A DNA stretch of 64,000 nucleotides from Trematomus loennbergii (GCA_012861695.1 JAAOOA010000521.1:152501-216500); one strand, 5' to 3'. Counted from the stretch's first letter, positions 13,067-25,155 are shown. Numbers and translations are program-made. The notes: a model not told the origin generated them from the sequence alone.

Positions 13067-13129
13067 AAGCTTACATCCACAAGCACTCATGCTTAGGCAT
13101 TCACCATCCCACAATACAAGGTGAAGTAA

Positions 13130-13208
13130 AGACACAACCAAGTGGTAAATTAATGTATTTATTTCCTTTAAATATCATAAAATATTCATCCGAGGACACC
13201 AGCTGCAC
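13130..13208 (-). other. 3'-UTR exon and poly(A) signal of gene A
   Basis: The last exon follows a TTCTTACAG acceptor and carries AATAAA (reverse complement of 13158-13163). The stop codon lies three bases upstream of the final intron, so nonsense-mediated decay is not expected. Confidence 0.65.
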
Positions 13209-13283
13209 CTGTAAGAACAAACAAACATTAGTCACCAGGTTTAAGTTAATGTATAGAACAGCAAGAAAGCGAGCAGTACTCAC

Positions 13284-16200
13284 CTGCTATTGTCCCCACT
13301 CTGGCTTGAACTGCAACCATTTGACCTGAGGAGAGATGTAGGCCTGGGGTTCAGCCTGCCTCTGAGGGGCCACGTAGGCCCTGTTTGGAGCCTCGTAGGA
13401 CTGGTTCGTTGCTTGCCGCTGAGGGGCTACGTAGACCTTCTTGGGAGTCTTGTAGGCCCTGTTGGGAGTCTTGTGGGCCTTGTTGGGAGTCTCGTAGGCA
13501 GTCTTGTGGGCCTTGTTGGGAGTCTCGTAGGACTGGTTCGTTGCTTGCCGCTGAGGGGCTACGTAGGTCCTGTTGGGAGCCTCGTAGGACTGGTTCGTTG
13601 CTTGCCGCTGAGGGGCTACGTAGGTCCTGTTGGGAGCCTCGTAGGACTGGTTCGTTGCTTGCCGCTGAGGGGCTACGTAGGCCCTGTTGGGAGTCTTGTG
13701 GGCCCTGTTGGGAGTCTCGTAGGCAGTCTTGTGGGCCTTGTTGGGAGTCTCGTAGGCAGTCTTGTGGGCCTTGTTGGGAGTCTCGTAGGCCCTGTTGGGA
13801 GTCTCGTAGGCAGTCTTGTGGGCCTTGTTGGGAGTCTCGTAGGCAGTCTCGTGGGCCTCGTTGGGAGTCTCGTAGGCCCTGTTGGGAGTCTCGTAGGCAG
13901 TCTCGTGGGCCTCGTTGGGAGTCTCGTAGGCCCTGTTGGGTCTCGTAGGCCCTGTTGGGAGTCTCGTAGGCAGTCTTGTGGGCCTTGTTGGGAGTCTCGT
14001 AGGCAGTCTTGTTGGGAGTCTCGTAGGCCCTGTTGGGAGTCTCGTAGGCAGTCTCGTGGGCCTCGTTGGGAGTCTCGTAGGCCCTGTTGGGAGTCTCGTA
14101 GGCCCTGTTTGGAGTCTCGTAGGCAGTCTTGTGGGCCTTGTTGGGAGTCTCGTAGGCAGTCTTGTTGGGAGTCTCGTAGGCAGTCTTGTTGGGAGTCTCG
14201 TAGGAAGTCTTGTTGGGAGTCTCGTAGGCCCTGTTGGGAGTCTCGTAGGCAGTCTCGTGGGCCTCGTTGGGAGTCTCGTAGGCAGTCTCGTGGGCCTCGT
14301 TGGGAGTCTCGTAGTCCCTGTTGGGAGTCTCGTAGGCCCTGTTGGGAGTCTCGTAGGCAGTCTTGTGGGCCTTGTTGGGAGTCTCGTAGGCAGTCTTGTT
14401 GGGAGTCTCGTAGGCAGTCTTGTTGGGAGTCTCGTAGGCAGTCTTGTTGGGAGTCTCGTAGGCAGTCTTGTTGGGAGTCTCGTAGGCCCTGTTGGGAGTC
14501 TCGTAGGCAGTCTCGTGGGCCTCGTGGGAGTCTCGTAGGCCCTGTTGGGAGTCTGCTGCTGGGGAGCATTGTAGGCCTTGTTGGGAGCCTCGTAGGCCTT
14601 GTTGGGAGCCTGCTGCTGGGGAGCCACGTAGGCCCTGTTGGTAGTCTTGTAGGCCCTGATGAGAGTCTGCTGCTGGGGAGCATTGTAGGCCTTGTTGGGA
14701 GCCACGTAGGCCCTGTTGGAGTCTCGTAGCCTTGTTGGGAGTCTGCTGCTGGGGAGCCACGTAGGCCCTGTTGGTAGTCTTGTAGGCCCTGTTGAGAGTC
14801 TGCTGCTGGAGAGCCACGTAGGCCCTGTTGGGAGCCTCGTAGGCCTTGTTGAGAGTCTGCTGCTGGGGAGCCACGTAGGCCCTGTTGGGAGTCTCGTAGG
14901 CCCTGTTGGGAGTCTGCTGCTGGGGAGCATTGTAGGGAGCCTCGTAGGCCCTGTTGGGAGCCCTGTTGGGAGTCTCGTAGGCCCTGCTGGGAGCCCTGTT
15001 GGGAGTCTCGTAGGCCCTGCTGGGAGCCCTGTTGGGAGTCTCGTAGGCCCTGTTGGGAGCCACGTTGGGAGTCTTGTAGGCCCTATTGGGAGCCACGTTG
15101 GGAGTCTTGTAGGCCCTATTGGGAGTCTGCTGCTGGGGAGCCACGTAGGCCCTGTTGGGAGTCTGCTGCTGGGGAGCCACGTAGGCCCTGTTGGGAGCCA
15201 CGTAGGCCTGGTTCGTTGCTTGCCGCTGAGGGGCCACGTAGGCCTGGTTCGTTGCTTGCCGCTGAGGGGCCACGTAGGCCTGGTTCGTTGCTTGCCGCTG
15301 AGGGGCCACGTAGGCCTGGTTCGTTGCTTGCCGCTGAGGGGCCACGTAGGCCTGGTTCGTTGCTTGCCGCTGAGGGGCCACGTAGGCCTGGTTCGTTGCT
15401 TGCCGCTGAGGGGCCACGTAGGCCTGGTTCGTTGCTTGTCGCTGAGGGGCCACGTAGCCTGGTTCGTTGCTTGCCGCTGAGGGGCCACGTAGGCCTTGAT
15501 GGGAGTCTGGTAGGCCTGCTGGGGCTTCCTGACACTCACCTTCTCCTGCCCAGGAGCCTTCAGCCGTCTGATATCATAGCCACCAAATTTATCAGGGATG
15601 ATGTGGGTCTTGGTCGGGGCAAACTTCTTACCAGAGGTTCCCTCTCTGGACGATTTGGAGTCGTAGCTCGTTGAGTAACTGCGAGGCTTGAAGACGGGAC
15701 CATTTCCTACATTGGACTCAAGAGAAGTGCCATAACTTGAGGCCATGGAAGTAGTCTTGTAGCTTCCTCGGGCATTCCCTGAAAACACTTTACTCTTGTA
15801 TGGGGTCACAACCTCAGTCTGGCTGGGGTTTTTAGGAGCTGAGGGACGGGAAGGTTTATCCGTTTTAGACACTAGCTTAGCACGAACACTGGAGGAAGTT
15901 TTGGTCCGTGCAGGGATTTGGTTTGGCTCAGGAGCGCCGGCACCAAACAGGCTGGAAGACTTCCCTGTGTCCTTGTTCCTGCTCTGACTCAGAGAATCGC
16001 TACCGACAATATCACTAGAAAGGCCATGAAAACGCTGTTTAGGCACACGATTCAAGTTAGGTTTTGACACTGAGCTGCCCTGCACTAACCTGACTTTAGC
16101 AAAGCCACTTTTAGCTGGCTGTGAAACAGTTTGTGTGTAGCTACCAGTAGAAGGCCCCCGGCTAAAACTACTGCCCACAGCTGAAGGTATGTTTAAGTTT

Positions 16201-16554
16201 GTGCTCTGCGCTGAGCTCGGAGGGGCTTGTCTGAGTCGATTCTGGAGATAGTTGCTGGGACCGGCTTCCCGATTATTTTGCCTGAAGCCAACATACGTGT
16301 TGTTGTTCTGGCTCTGAGCTGCGAGAGAAAAAGAAAAATATTAAGCCACAGCTAGTCATTCACAGCACTTAAGTGAAATGTTGTGCTTTGCTCACCTTGT
16401 GAAGCCCACAAACAACGCACATGCTCTGCTTGAACCAAGACAATAAGGAAAATCCTGCACAGAAAAGATGTAAACATCAGAGAACGCAGACAGCTAACAA
16501 CAATTAACTTTGCATATCTGCAGAAACTTACCCCAAATGAACTCCACAAGTCAT
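13284..16554 (-). CDS. Secreted Tyr/Pro repeat protein, copy A
   Basis: Exons: 1 at 16532-16554 (MTCGVHLG start), 2 at 16396-16454, 3 at 13284-16318 (stop TAG 13287-13289), then a non-coding exon from 13208. All introns are GT-AG. Exons 1-2 encode a hydrophobic signal peptide (GIFLIVLVQA core), so the product is secreted. Exon 3 opens with about 270 residues rich in Ser, Lys and Arg, including FGGYDIRRLKAP, then an array built of 7-, 11- and 12-residue modules (AYETPNR; AHKTAYETPNK; AYVAPQQQTPNR; AYVAPQRQATNQ), and ends ISPQVKWLQFKPEWGQ. The joined frame is open throughout, about 1,037 codons, although indels push parts of the array into other frames (PTRLPTRL; TWPLSGKQRTR). I do not recognise the family. 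Regular Tyr with Pro, Lys and Gln suggests a structural or cross-linked extracellular protein (inference). Highest-quality copy in the window. Confidence 0.75.
13370..15530 (-). repeat. Coding repeat array of gene A
   Basis: About 2.1 kb of 21-, 33- and 36-bp modules, all multiples of three. None contains a stop in any minus-strand frame, and long plus-strand frames are open too. Confidence 0.9.
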
Positions 16555-16599
16555 ATTTCTCTCTCTGTTCCAACACAGCAGTAAAGAACCAGTAGCCCT

Positions 16600-16740
16600 G
16601 AAGTGACTTGCTCTGCTTGTCTGAGCAGCAGAAAGGAGGCTTTATTGCAGCTTGCAGCCAATCAGGGCCTAATGAGCTGATTGTCTACAGGTGCTGCTGT
16701 GCTGTCAGGGTGGCAACTGAGTGCTGTTGATTTTCTGATT
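16600..16740 (-). promoter_or_regulatory. Putative promoter of gene A
   Basis: Reading the minus strand: an E-box CACCTG, an inverted CCAAT box (CCAAT on plus at 16658-16662) and a TATA-like AATAAAG (16640-16646) about 85 bp before the start codon. The whole block is kept in copies B-E. Confidence 0.5.
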
Positions 16741-16744
16741 TTCT

Positions 16745-17174
16745 GAAGTACTCAGATCTGGTAGTTGAGTAAAAGTAGAAGTACTCAGGTCTTGTACTTG
16801 AGTAAAAGTAGAAGTACTCAGATTGTGTAGTTGAGTAAAAGTAGAAGTACTCAGATCTGGTAGTTGAGTAAAAGTAGAAGTACTCAGATCTTGTACTTGA
16901 GTAAAAGTAGAAGTACCAGAGTGTAGGAATACTCAGTTACAGTAAAAGTCCTGCATTCAAAATGTTCCTCAAGTAAAAGTAGAAAAGTATTATCATCAAA
17001 ATATAGTGAAAGTAGAGACAGTGAAAGTAGTCATTGTGCAGATTGGTCCATTTCAGAATAATATATATGATTGTTTTATAATGATTGATCATGAAAGTGT
17101 TCTCAAAGCTGGTAAAGGTGCAGCTAGTTTGAATGACTTTGTATACTGCAGGGTAGCTTGTGGATTTACTCCAG
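16745..17174. mobile_element. Truncated hAT-like MITE
   Basis: Same family as 8937-10121 but starts abruptly inside the subterminal repeats right after the gene flank GATTTTCTG. This junction recurs at genes B, C and D. Confidence 0.75.
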
Positions 17175-17783
17175 GGGGGTATACTACGAATCTAGTTCAA
17201 CATATCCTGGATATGTTTTGAGTTATCCGGACTAAATCCAAAAAAAAAACGCTCTCGCTAAACGGTCCTACGACGCTGGCTATCAACTCGATCGCTCAAG
17301 CCAGCCGTGTCCTATCTAGTTAGGTGTGCGTTCACATAAAGGGTGGTATTTGGAGTGTTCGACAAATCACAAACATGGACAAGCCGTGTACTGACAGCGC
17401 AGCGTCATACTTCCTGAATGAAAAGTCAACTAATATTAGACAAATATGAAGACGTTAAACTTTAAACATCCATGACTTAAACACTTTATCCAGGATAAAA
17501 GCCACATAGCTGCACCTGCAAGGTGAATACTGCTGGTAAAAAAAAAAGTGTTTGAATGCGTACATTAACAGGTTTATGATATCACTGCCCCGTCTAAGAC
17601 ACGATCTGACTTTAATTACATTTGACTCGAGTGTTTGGTCAACTTAATGTGCTGCTTAAAATAATACTTCTGCATACAGTATGTGACACTGTGAGTGTTG
17701 CACGGCCAGATACGGCTCAGCTGACTCAGATAAGGAGATATATGATACATTATGATGTGATATGATATGAATGATAATGGGAC
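17175..17783. mobile_element. TATACTACG MITE, right half lost
   Basis: Starts GGGGGTATACTACGAA inside the hAT-like MITE. It matches the complete copy at 42799-43842 until GATAATGGGAC, where retroviral LTR sequence takes over. Confidence 0.75.
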
Positions 17784-17915
17784 TGTTAGAAATTAAAATC
17801 AATGTTTTATGGCATGATTTCGTCTAAAACATACCGTCAGTTTAAAATCAGTCAGATGAAGAACTCATTACTTTTAGTATTGTGTTCACACCTTAAAAGG
17901 TGTGAAAGGAGGGAT
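17784..17915 (+). mobile_element. Partial LTR head joined to purine tract
   Basis: First ~70 bp resemble the LTR start (TGTTAGAAATTAAAATCAAT) with several differences. The next ~60 bp match the sequence just before the 3' LTR, including GTGTGAAAGGAGGGA. This is the end of a collapsed or recombined earlier provirus. Confidence 0.7.
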
Positions 17916-18691
17916 TGTTAGAAATTAAAATCAATGTTAAACAGCATAATTCAGTCTAAAATATATCTTCAGTTTAAAGCTGTTTTATTGTGGAAAAACC
18001 CGGAAGTTCTCAGGAAATCAATGCCAAGCTTTTATTCTGAAAATCTTTTATCTGGTTTGCATGTGACTAAATGTTGCGTTTTCTGAATGTAAAGTGAAAG
18101 TGACTTGGAGTGTTATACACCAAAAACGAACGGACTTTAACACTACATCGATAGACGTTAAGATATTATTACTGCTGAATATTAGATAAAGGAACAGTTG
18201 ATCATGGAGTGTTTACACATTACGTGAGTAGCTATGACGTCAGAGGGAGCTACCGTAAACGAGAACGGTGTCGTAAAAGTGTTTCTAGGACTTCTAAACT
18301 AACGATTACAGCTGTTTATAAGGTATTAAATAGAAAGTCATGACAGAGATAAGGAGGAGAGAATGCTTAAGGAAATAGGCAGAGAATACCAATGTCGAAA
18401 TCATCTGTGCTCTCGTGATATCGAACCCACAAGATGAGAAGGGCGGTCCGCTAACTTCACAGCGGGGGACAACGAGACGTAGATAAAAAGGCAGGACGGA
18501 AGATAACTCGCTCTCTTTCCTTCGCTGCAGCCCACTCTGAAGACACACCGGCTTTGTCTCTCCTTTACCCATGCTTGTTCTTTTACCACGTTACTTAATT
18601 AAACTACCCATTTGAACCTTTTCAGAGACTCTATTAGTCTCGTTATTTTAAGTTTCTTTCCTGGGAGCGAGAAGATCACGAATTATCAACA
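17916..18691 (+). mobile_element. 5' LTR
   Basis: 776 bp, TGTTAG...CAACA ends. It has a TATA-like GATAAAAAGG near 18483 and an ATTAAA poly(A)-type signal near 18597. Confidence 0.85.
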
Positions 18692-18693
18692 AC

Positions 18694-18711
18694 TGGTGAC
18701 CCCGACGTGAT
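18694..18711 (+). promoter_or_regulatory. Primer binding site, tRNA-Trp
   Basis: TGGTGACCCCGACGTGAT, two bases after the LTR, is complementary over 18 nt to the 3' end of vertebrate tRNA-Trp including CCA. Confidence 0.85.
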
Positions 18712-20648
18712 ATCGACACTGGGAGAGGAATAGCTAGTTTCGACGGAGATTTAGCAAACCAAAAGACACACAAAGGGCCCATATGCGAACGGTAAGGAGA
18801 AGCCAGTTATATCAAATTCTTCAATAGCTTATATAGAACCATTTAGATTTGTGTGTTTTGAGGCGAGCAGGACATCCTGAGAACAGCTGTAAATGTAATG
18901 TTAAATATCTAAATTTAAACCAAACCACGTGGCGTTGTTTTATACCAAGCAAGGGTAAGTATTTCCTTTCTTTGATTCATTAACCAACTGCATGTTTTTA
19001 ATATTAATCTTTTAAAGTTGTTAGGGACGATAAATATTGTGTAGGACAAATTAAAAGACACGGAGGGTGTGAAAGTCATTAGGGACGACAAAACTAGTAA
19101 GGAAGGCTAGTAGGTGTTATACTGTTGTGTTTTCAACCAAGATATTGCGGAGTGGATTACGGTAATAGAAGTTACAGCAGCATTACGGTATACATGACGA
19201 CGGTCTGTTATTGGTAGCTGATAGGTCTCCATATTGGTCCCACACTAGCGTATCTAAGCAACATCAGATAATCACCAGACCATAAGGTCAAATATTACGT
19301 GGATAGGTTTAAGGCTTATGATGTAAGGGCTCCTCATTTTAAGATAGGATATCTCTAGGATAAAGCCATATTCATCGAAATGTTATTTTGAATATAAAGT
19401 ATAGTTTTCTGTTGTATTTTTAAACTTTGTCATACCACACCAGGTTTTCCATTTGTCCATTTAAAGATCACCAAGCCATTATTTGAACTTATCAGTGAGA
19501 ACCACATGGGATATTTTCAACATCTTTTTGTTCTGGGGGTCAGAGTACGAAATAATCAGTAGCCATCTTGTTTTGACTGTATTTCAAACAAGACACAAGG
19601 CAGTCGCCATTTCAAGAAATGCTAATTCGACAGACTCCTTTGTTCTTTGTGGTTCCACTCACATGAGGCCAAGTCCTTTTTCTGACCTCCATCTTGTGAA
19701 GAACAAACCATTCTTCTTGACCCAGTTGGATTTAGGAAATAGTACATTTTGATAAATCAGGTTACCTATAGATATTGGAGTTGGTGTTTGGATCTGATCT
19801 TAAAAATGGTGTGTGCTGATGGCTGTTTTATGCTTTGTCGATTAATCCTAAAAATTGTGTGTGCTGATGGCTGTTTTATGCTTTGTCCATTAATCCTAAA
19901 AATTGTGATTGCAAGTGTATTCGCTGGTTTAAGTTTGACTGTTTAATCATAAAGTGAATTTCTTTCCCATATCAAAGATAGTTTTTAAGAAAATAAGCTT
20001 CTTGTTAAAAAGAAGTCTGTTTTCAGAAAATTTAAAAGAGGAAAAAAAGCTGAAAAACTACAACAGCGCACTCTGCTGGTTGTACAGAATTGTTGCACAA
20101 GAAATAGGGGTAAAGGGACAAACGTATAAATACAACACCAATTGATTATAATTATGCTAAGGTTTACTTCAAGTATTATAGATGAACGCGTACTTCATCA
20201 CACATAGATAGAATCACAGGTGGTTCCTGATATTAAGATAAGAAACCTTACATAAGACCTAGACTGTAGAATATCTAAAAACATCACATAATTGAAGTGA
20301 ACACAGTTTATGATATTAGCACAATTTCATGCACATTGGTATATTAAATACACTATACACAGTAAAGCTAGATTTTTACGAGATTTCTATTTGCATATTT
20401 CAAAGCCAAGCCACTGTACAAGTTTAAAAAAAAAAAATTAAAAAAAAAAATTAAAAATAAATCTAAAATTTTTTGCATATCTTTTATCTTACTTTATTAA
20501 TCTTAAAAAAAAAAAAAAAAAAATCCCAGGTATTGAAGTTAAGTTCGGATGACATAGGATATTTTTTATCAGGAGCGAAGGTACTATTCAGAAGATTAGT
20601 GATTCATCTTTGATACATTTAATAACTATATCCAACTACTTAAGCAAT
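18712..20648 (+). other. Retroviral leader, no gene seen
   Basis: A long AT-rich leader with homopolymer A runs (20420-20525). A ~55-bp direct repeat containing GTGTGCTGATGGCTGTTTTA occurs twice near 19809-19905. Confidence 0.5.
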
Positions 20649-21720
20649 ATGTCGCCAAAATACACTAAGTTAGGAGCACCCGCAGAGCCAGGCTCAACTG
20701 CAGACATCAAGGAAAGGGTAAACATCAGATCAGATGCTACAACACATCCGAATGAAAGACAGAAAGTAGGGAATCAAATACAGGAATTGTTGAAACAATG
20801 GCAAACAAGAGGGTTGATTCCACCAGATGATCAACCTGGACCAACAAAAGCCCATAGAAGAGCAGTACTCGACTATGAACAGGAACAATGCCTACAACAG
20901 CTAAATGTATGGAGGGAAGCTGAACAAAGGTTTATAAGAGTTACAAGTCTAATACTCCATCTGGAATATGCCAGCCTATTGACAGACAGCATAAATGTGG
21001 TCCAAGTAGCAGACCTACCAGTGAGGGAAGACATAGCAGAAAAAACTAAAGACGCTCAAGTTATCCAAACTCAAAGCTGTATCTAAGCCTGGCCGAAGTC
21101 CCTCCTCCCTTCCCAAGTGTTGAATTTATAGAAGTATTGCAGTTCAATGGAGTCTCCACGGACAAAAGTGTCAAAGAATTGGAGTATGAAGTAAGAGTGC
21201 TAACCAGTAAATCCAAACAGCTGATGGAAGAGAAAAGACGATTAGAGAAACACAAAAGACAGAGCGGGAAGCGCTACAGATAAGACTTTTGAAGACACAG
21301 GTAGCTGAGAAAGACATTGAGGCTTGTAGGAAGAAGACAAGGAGAAGGGAGGAGAAGCTTTCAGAGATAGCCATACTAGCAGAGAAGGCAGGGCGAACAC
21401 CTCCAACAGTTCAAACTCAGGAAGAACCAGAGAATCAAATGCAGAACCAACAAAGCGGAGGAGGAAGTTTCAGAGGAAGACGTTTCCAGAATGGTGGCTG
21501 CTACACATGTGGTCAGACGTCACATTGGTCCAATGAATGTCCCACACAACTCCAGGCACAGGTATACCCTCCCATACAACGAAGGGGCAGAGGAGGAGGA
21601 CGTTTTCAATCAACAGCAAGAGGTTCCCAAAGTGAAGGATGCTTCAAATGTGTCAGCTGACACATTGGTCCAGAGAGTGTCCGCAGAACATTGCACCAAA
21701 CAACGGCCCTCCACACAGTT
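20649..21720 (+). pseudogene. gag: gag remnant with zinc knuckles
   Basis: The first frame (20649-21086, start MSPKYTKLG) is followed by a shifted coiled-coil-rich piece and a frame at 21289-21660 that ends in a nucleocapsid-like region. There a CCHC knuckle (C-x2-C-x4-H-x4-C, around CYTCGQTSHWSNEC) is flanked by Arg/Gly-rich stretches. A second CCHC-type motif begins near 21640 but is broken by a frame disruption and a stop. Retroviral Gag packages RNA and builds the particle; this copy cannot encode a whole Gag. At least two frame breaks are visible. Confidence 0.75.
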
Positions 21721-21939
21721 ACCCCAGGGGAGGTTTCCATGACTATAACAGAGGCAGGGGTCTCAGGGATGGCAAAGAGGAATAGTATTTCCAAACATGA
21801 ATGTGTTGAATGTTATTTAACAATAGTGAGTAGCATATTGCATTTAAACATAAATCATCCACAGATTAGTATAAGAAGATTAAAACATAGTCGAACATTT
21901 AGCAGACTATTTTTGTAATTATGAGAAGGAAAGAGATTA

Positions 21940-23090
21940 TGAGTGATGTTGTTCCCCCACACAGAAAACTATTGTGCCCACACAGCTAGAGAGGTCAAGA
22001 CAATGGGTTTACGCCCAAAAGATGAAGATGAAAGCCTAGTCCTCGCCCAAGACGGAGGGTCTTCACCAAGTCCTCCTGTTTAAATCGACTGCAGTTCAAG
22101 GGGCGAAGATACACCTGACGTGGAGCTGTTGAGACCTGAAAACAGGAACTTGATTCTGCTGTGGTGAAGTCTGGCTACAAAGGGAGGTGTTTCAATAAGA
22201 TCGCTTGTCTCAAACCAGTGAAGAAGTCAACAAGAACCCAGCAGAACTAGAGAGTGACTGTTAGCGGGAGAACAGTGACAGAGTGACAGAAACTGGCACA
22301 ACATTTACCAGCCAGTACATAGATAGACCCCGTCAGAAGACCGGGGCTGTGTTCAAAGGGGAACTTCATTTATTATAAGTTGAGGAATATATGGAGTCAG
22401 ATTAAAATTTCATAAACACATTTTTATAATAGGTCTGAAGTTTCTGATTTAAGGCATGAGCTGCCAACTAAATAACATAACACTGAGCTTGGATGAAGAA
22501 CTTGTAGGGTTTTTTACAACAGTTTCAAGAATCAGTTTATTTATGTTCAAGTGAATTTGCTGATTTATAAAGTAGTGCATAAGGAAATATCTATTTTTAA
22601 GTGAGGGACATCAGCCCTTCATGTTCTTCTGAGTGCAACCCTCTGTAAGAATAGTTCGTATTTCCCTCTAGTTTAAAGAAAATATATTTTGTCATGATTT
22701 GTTTGTTCAGCAGTGTCAGCCAATCTCTAATCCTAGAGCTATTAACAACACCAGTGTGGTTTTTTCGCAGCAACACTGATACATAGTACCATGACAAAAG
22801 CCATTATTGAACTAACAACAAGTAAACTATATTTTCGTGCTAATGGCAGATTTTTAGTCAATGTGCATTTATACCATTGGAAGACGATACATCACACAAC
22901 ATCTTTGTACGCCTTGTGGGTACACAGAGGATTTATATGTGTTTGCTACGACGTTATGGGTTTTTCCATGTCCTATTCATAATAGAGTAATCATTGCGAT
23001 ATTAATTGAGCATTTTATGCCCAAAGGAGGGAAGGTCATGATTAGTCAGATAATGGTTTTCGGTAACGTTGTAGTTGATAAATAATAACA
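21940..23090 (+). other. Unassigned retroviral interior
   Basis: Where protease, reverse transcriptase and RNase H should be, I see only short frames with no recognisable motif. This fits an internal deletion of most of pol. Confidence 0.45.
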
Positions 23091-23224
23091 TGTTGTCAAC
23101 AATAGGTCGCATAACAACAAAATGTATACCAAAGCTTGGGCCTCCTCCAAGGAGGGAGTGGTCCAGTTTTAGATATTAGACAAATAGAAGTGGATGAATA
23201 TGTCAGAGCTCTGAGTAATATTAT

Positions 23225-23500
23225 CCAAGTTTTGTCTACACAGGCTAGGAAAAACTGCACAGATACCAGTCGAGACATCAGAAGAGACTCCTGTTCGGCC
23301 AGGTGATTGGGTGAGGGTGAAAGTTCCCAAAACACAGTGGGCTGATCCCCGGTGGTCGGAACCGTGACAAGTTGTAGAGAACTTCACACGCTCTCCGGTT
23401 TAAAGGTAAAGAAAAAGGAGCAAATTGACACCACCTCACACATTGTCACCCTTCACTGGCAACTTCCAGAAAAGTTATTGGAAGCTAGGACTGATTTGGC
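23225..23500 (+). pseudogene. pol: Integrase C-terminal remnant
   Basis: A plus-strand frame reads PGDWVRVKVPKTQW then DPRWSEP before a stop. This is the SH3-like C-terminal domain pattern of class I (gamma/epsilon-type) retroviral integrase. The catalytic core (D,D-35-E) is absent. Confidence 0.65.
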
Positions 23501-23689
23501 AGAGCTGGAACAAAAACAATAAATAGAAATACGATTAAGATCAACAGCTCAAGAGACGAATTGTCTTTAGATTTTTATAGATTGTACACTAAAGTGAAAA
23601 CCTATTTTGTTTTTTCACCTGAAAAAGAGTCCAACGTTTTGTTTCCATTTTCGTATACGTTATTTTGTACTCATTTACATTTTATAACT

Positions 23690-23930
23690 GACACAACCAT
23701 GGATAAAATGTCAAGAACAAAGCCAAAGCAATAATGGGGTCCCCGAGGGATAAGGGAATGCTCTGGTTTTCGGACAAAATTAACATGGGATCACTCCCGT
23801 CACTGGACGTACTTCTTCTCACTGGAATAGTAACGGTCATAGTCAATATAAAATCGTCCCCATGTATCCGGCCAATGACGGGAGAGTTTTGAAAGAGACA
23901 AAACACTGTTCCATACATTTAAAAACACTT
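23690..23930 (+). pseudogene. env: Possible env leader remnant
   Basis: Broken frames after the integrase remnant include a short hydrophobic stretch (LLLTGIVTVIVNI). Position and hydrophobicity suggest an envelope leader. Weak call. Confidence 0.35.
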
Positions 23931-23950
23931 AAACAATTAAACAATGTTTA

Positions 23951-24073
23951 CCCCAGGATTCAGGCATCTTCCCTGGCTTGTAAACTGCAGTTATGCGCCT
24001 TGGAGGTATTGCACTATTTACAAAATGTATACCCAGGATTCTGGCCCCTTCCCTGGCTTGTAAAGTGCAGTTG
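23951..24073. repeat. Left terminal repeat of the element
   Basis: About one and a half copies of the 80-bp unit; the first copy has the GGATTCAGGCATC form that also ends the right side in inverted orientation. Confidence 0.7.
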
Positions 24074-25155
24074 TAAAGTCTTGTTAGAAACTGGTGAATC
24101 TGTTTAAATGCAGGCAGCAGAGACACTGCTTTTAGCGGGGTCTCAGAGAGCCAGACACCCAGGGTACAGCACCTCGCTGTCTTACCCAGAAAACAGGGCA
24201 CTGATCAGGGCTAAAGTAATGTTATAAACTGGTGAATCTGTTTAAATGCAGGAGACCTCCAGCAGAAGTCCCTAACAGTGGGTCTCTGGTTATTTCACAG
24301 CTCCAGGAGAGACCAGGGAAAATCACCTGTCTGTGCCCGCTCACAGACCCCCAAAGTACGGACTCATGACCTCCAGCATGGCCTCCTAACAGTGGGACTG
24401 TATTTCAGACCTCCAGGGCGGAGACCGTGAAAATCACCTCTCTCTGCCCGCTCAAAGAGCACCAAAAGACGGACTAATTACCTCCAGCACCCCGGAGAGC
24501 TCCATTGTGAAATATTGCTACTAATCCATAACTTTTGATAACAAGCTCTGTTCGGTTCAGGCTTTTCTCTACCCCCCCATTTACACGTACCCCGCATCCA
24601 ACGGTACCATCGGCGAATCTCTAGGACCTCGGGGAGCGGAGTTACGGCAGAGGGTCAGATTCTGAAAATACGATTTGAGAAAACAGGGCTCTGATCGGGG
24701 CTAAAGTCTTGTTAGAAACTGGTGAATCTGTTTAAATGCAGGCAGCAGAGACACTGCTTTTAGCAGGGTCTCAGAGAGCCAGACACCCAGGGTACAGCAC
24801 CTCGCTGTCTTACCCAGAAAACAGGGCTCTGATCGGGGCTAAAGTCTTGTTAGAAACTGGTGAATCTGTTTAAATGCAGGCAGCAGAGACACTGCTTTTA
24901 GCAGGGTCTCAGAGAGCCAGACACCCAGGGTACAGCACCTCGCTGTCTTACCCAGAAAACAGGGCTCTGATCGGGGCTAAAGTCTTGTTAGAAACTGGTG
25001 AATCTGTTTAAATGCAGGCAGCAGAGACACTGCTTTTAGCAGGGTCTCAGAGAGCCAGACACCCAGGGTACAGCACCTCGCTGTCTTACCCAGAAAACAG
25101 GGCTCTGATCGGGGCTAAAGTCTTGTTAGAAACTGGTGAATCTGTTTAAATGCAG
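24074..25155. repeat. 138-bp tandem array and related blocks
   Basis: One early copy (24074-24214), then three exact-spacing copies (starts 24702, 24840, 24978, 25116) of a 138-bp unit beginning TAAAGTCTTGTTAGAAAC. The 24215-24690 stretch holds single copies related to the next array. Confidence 0.9.

Noticed and set aside
13284..16554. Calling the array gene an egg-coat (zona pellucida) protein
   Set aside because: The repeats are loosely like Pro-Gln-rich choriogenin repeats, but I see no ZP domain cysteines; the resemblance is too weak.
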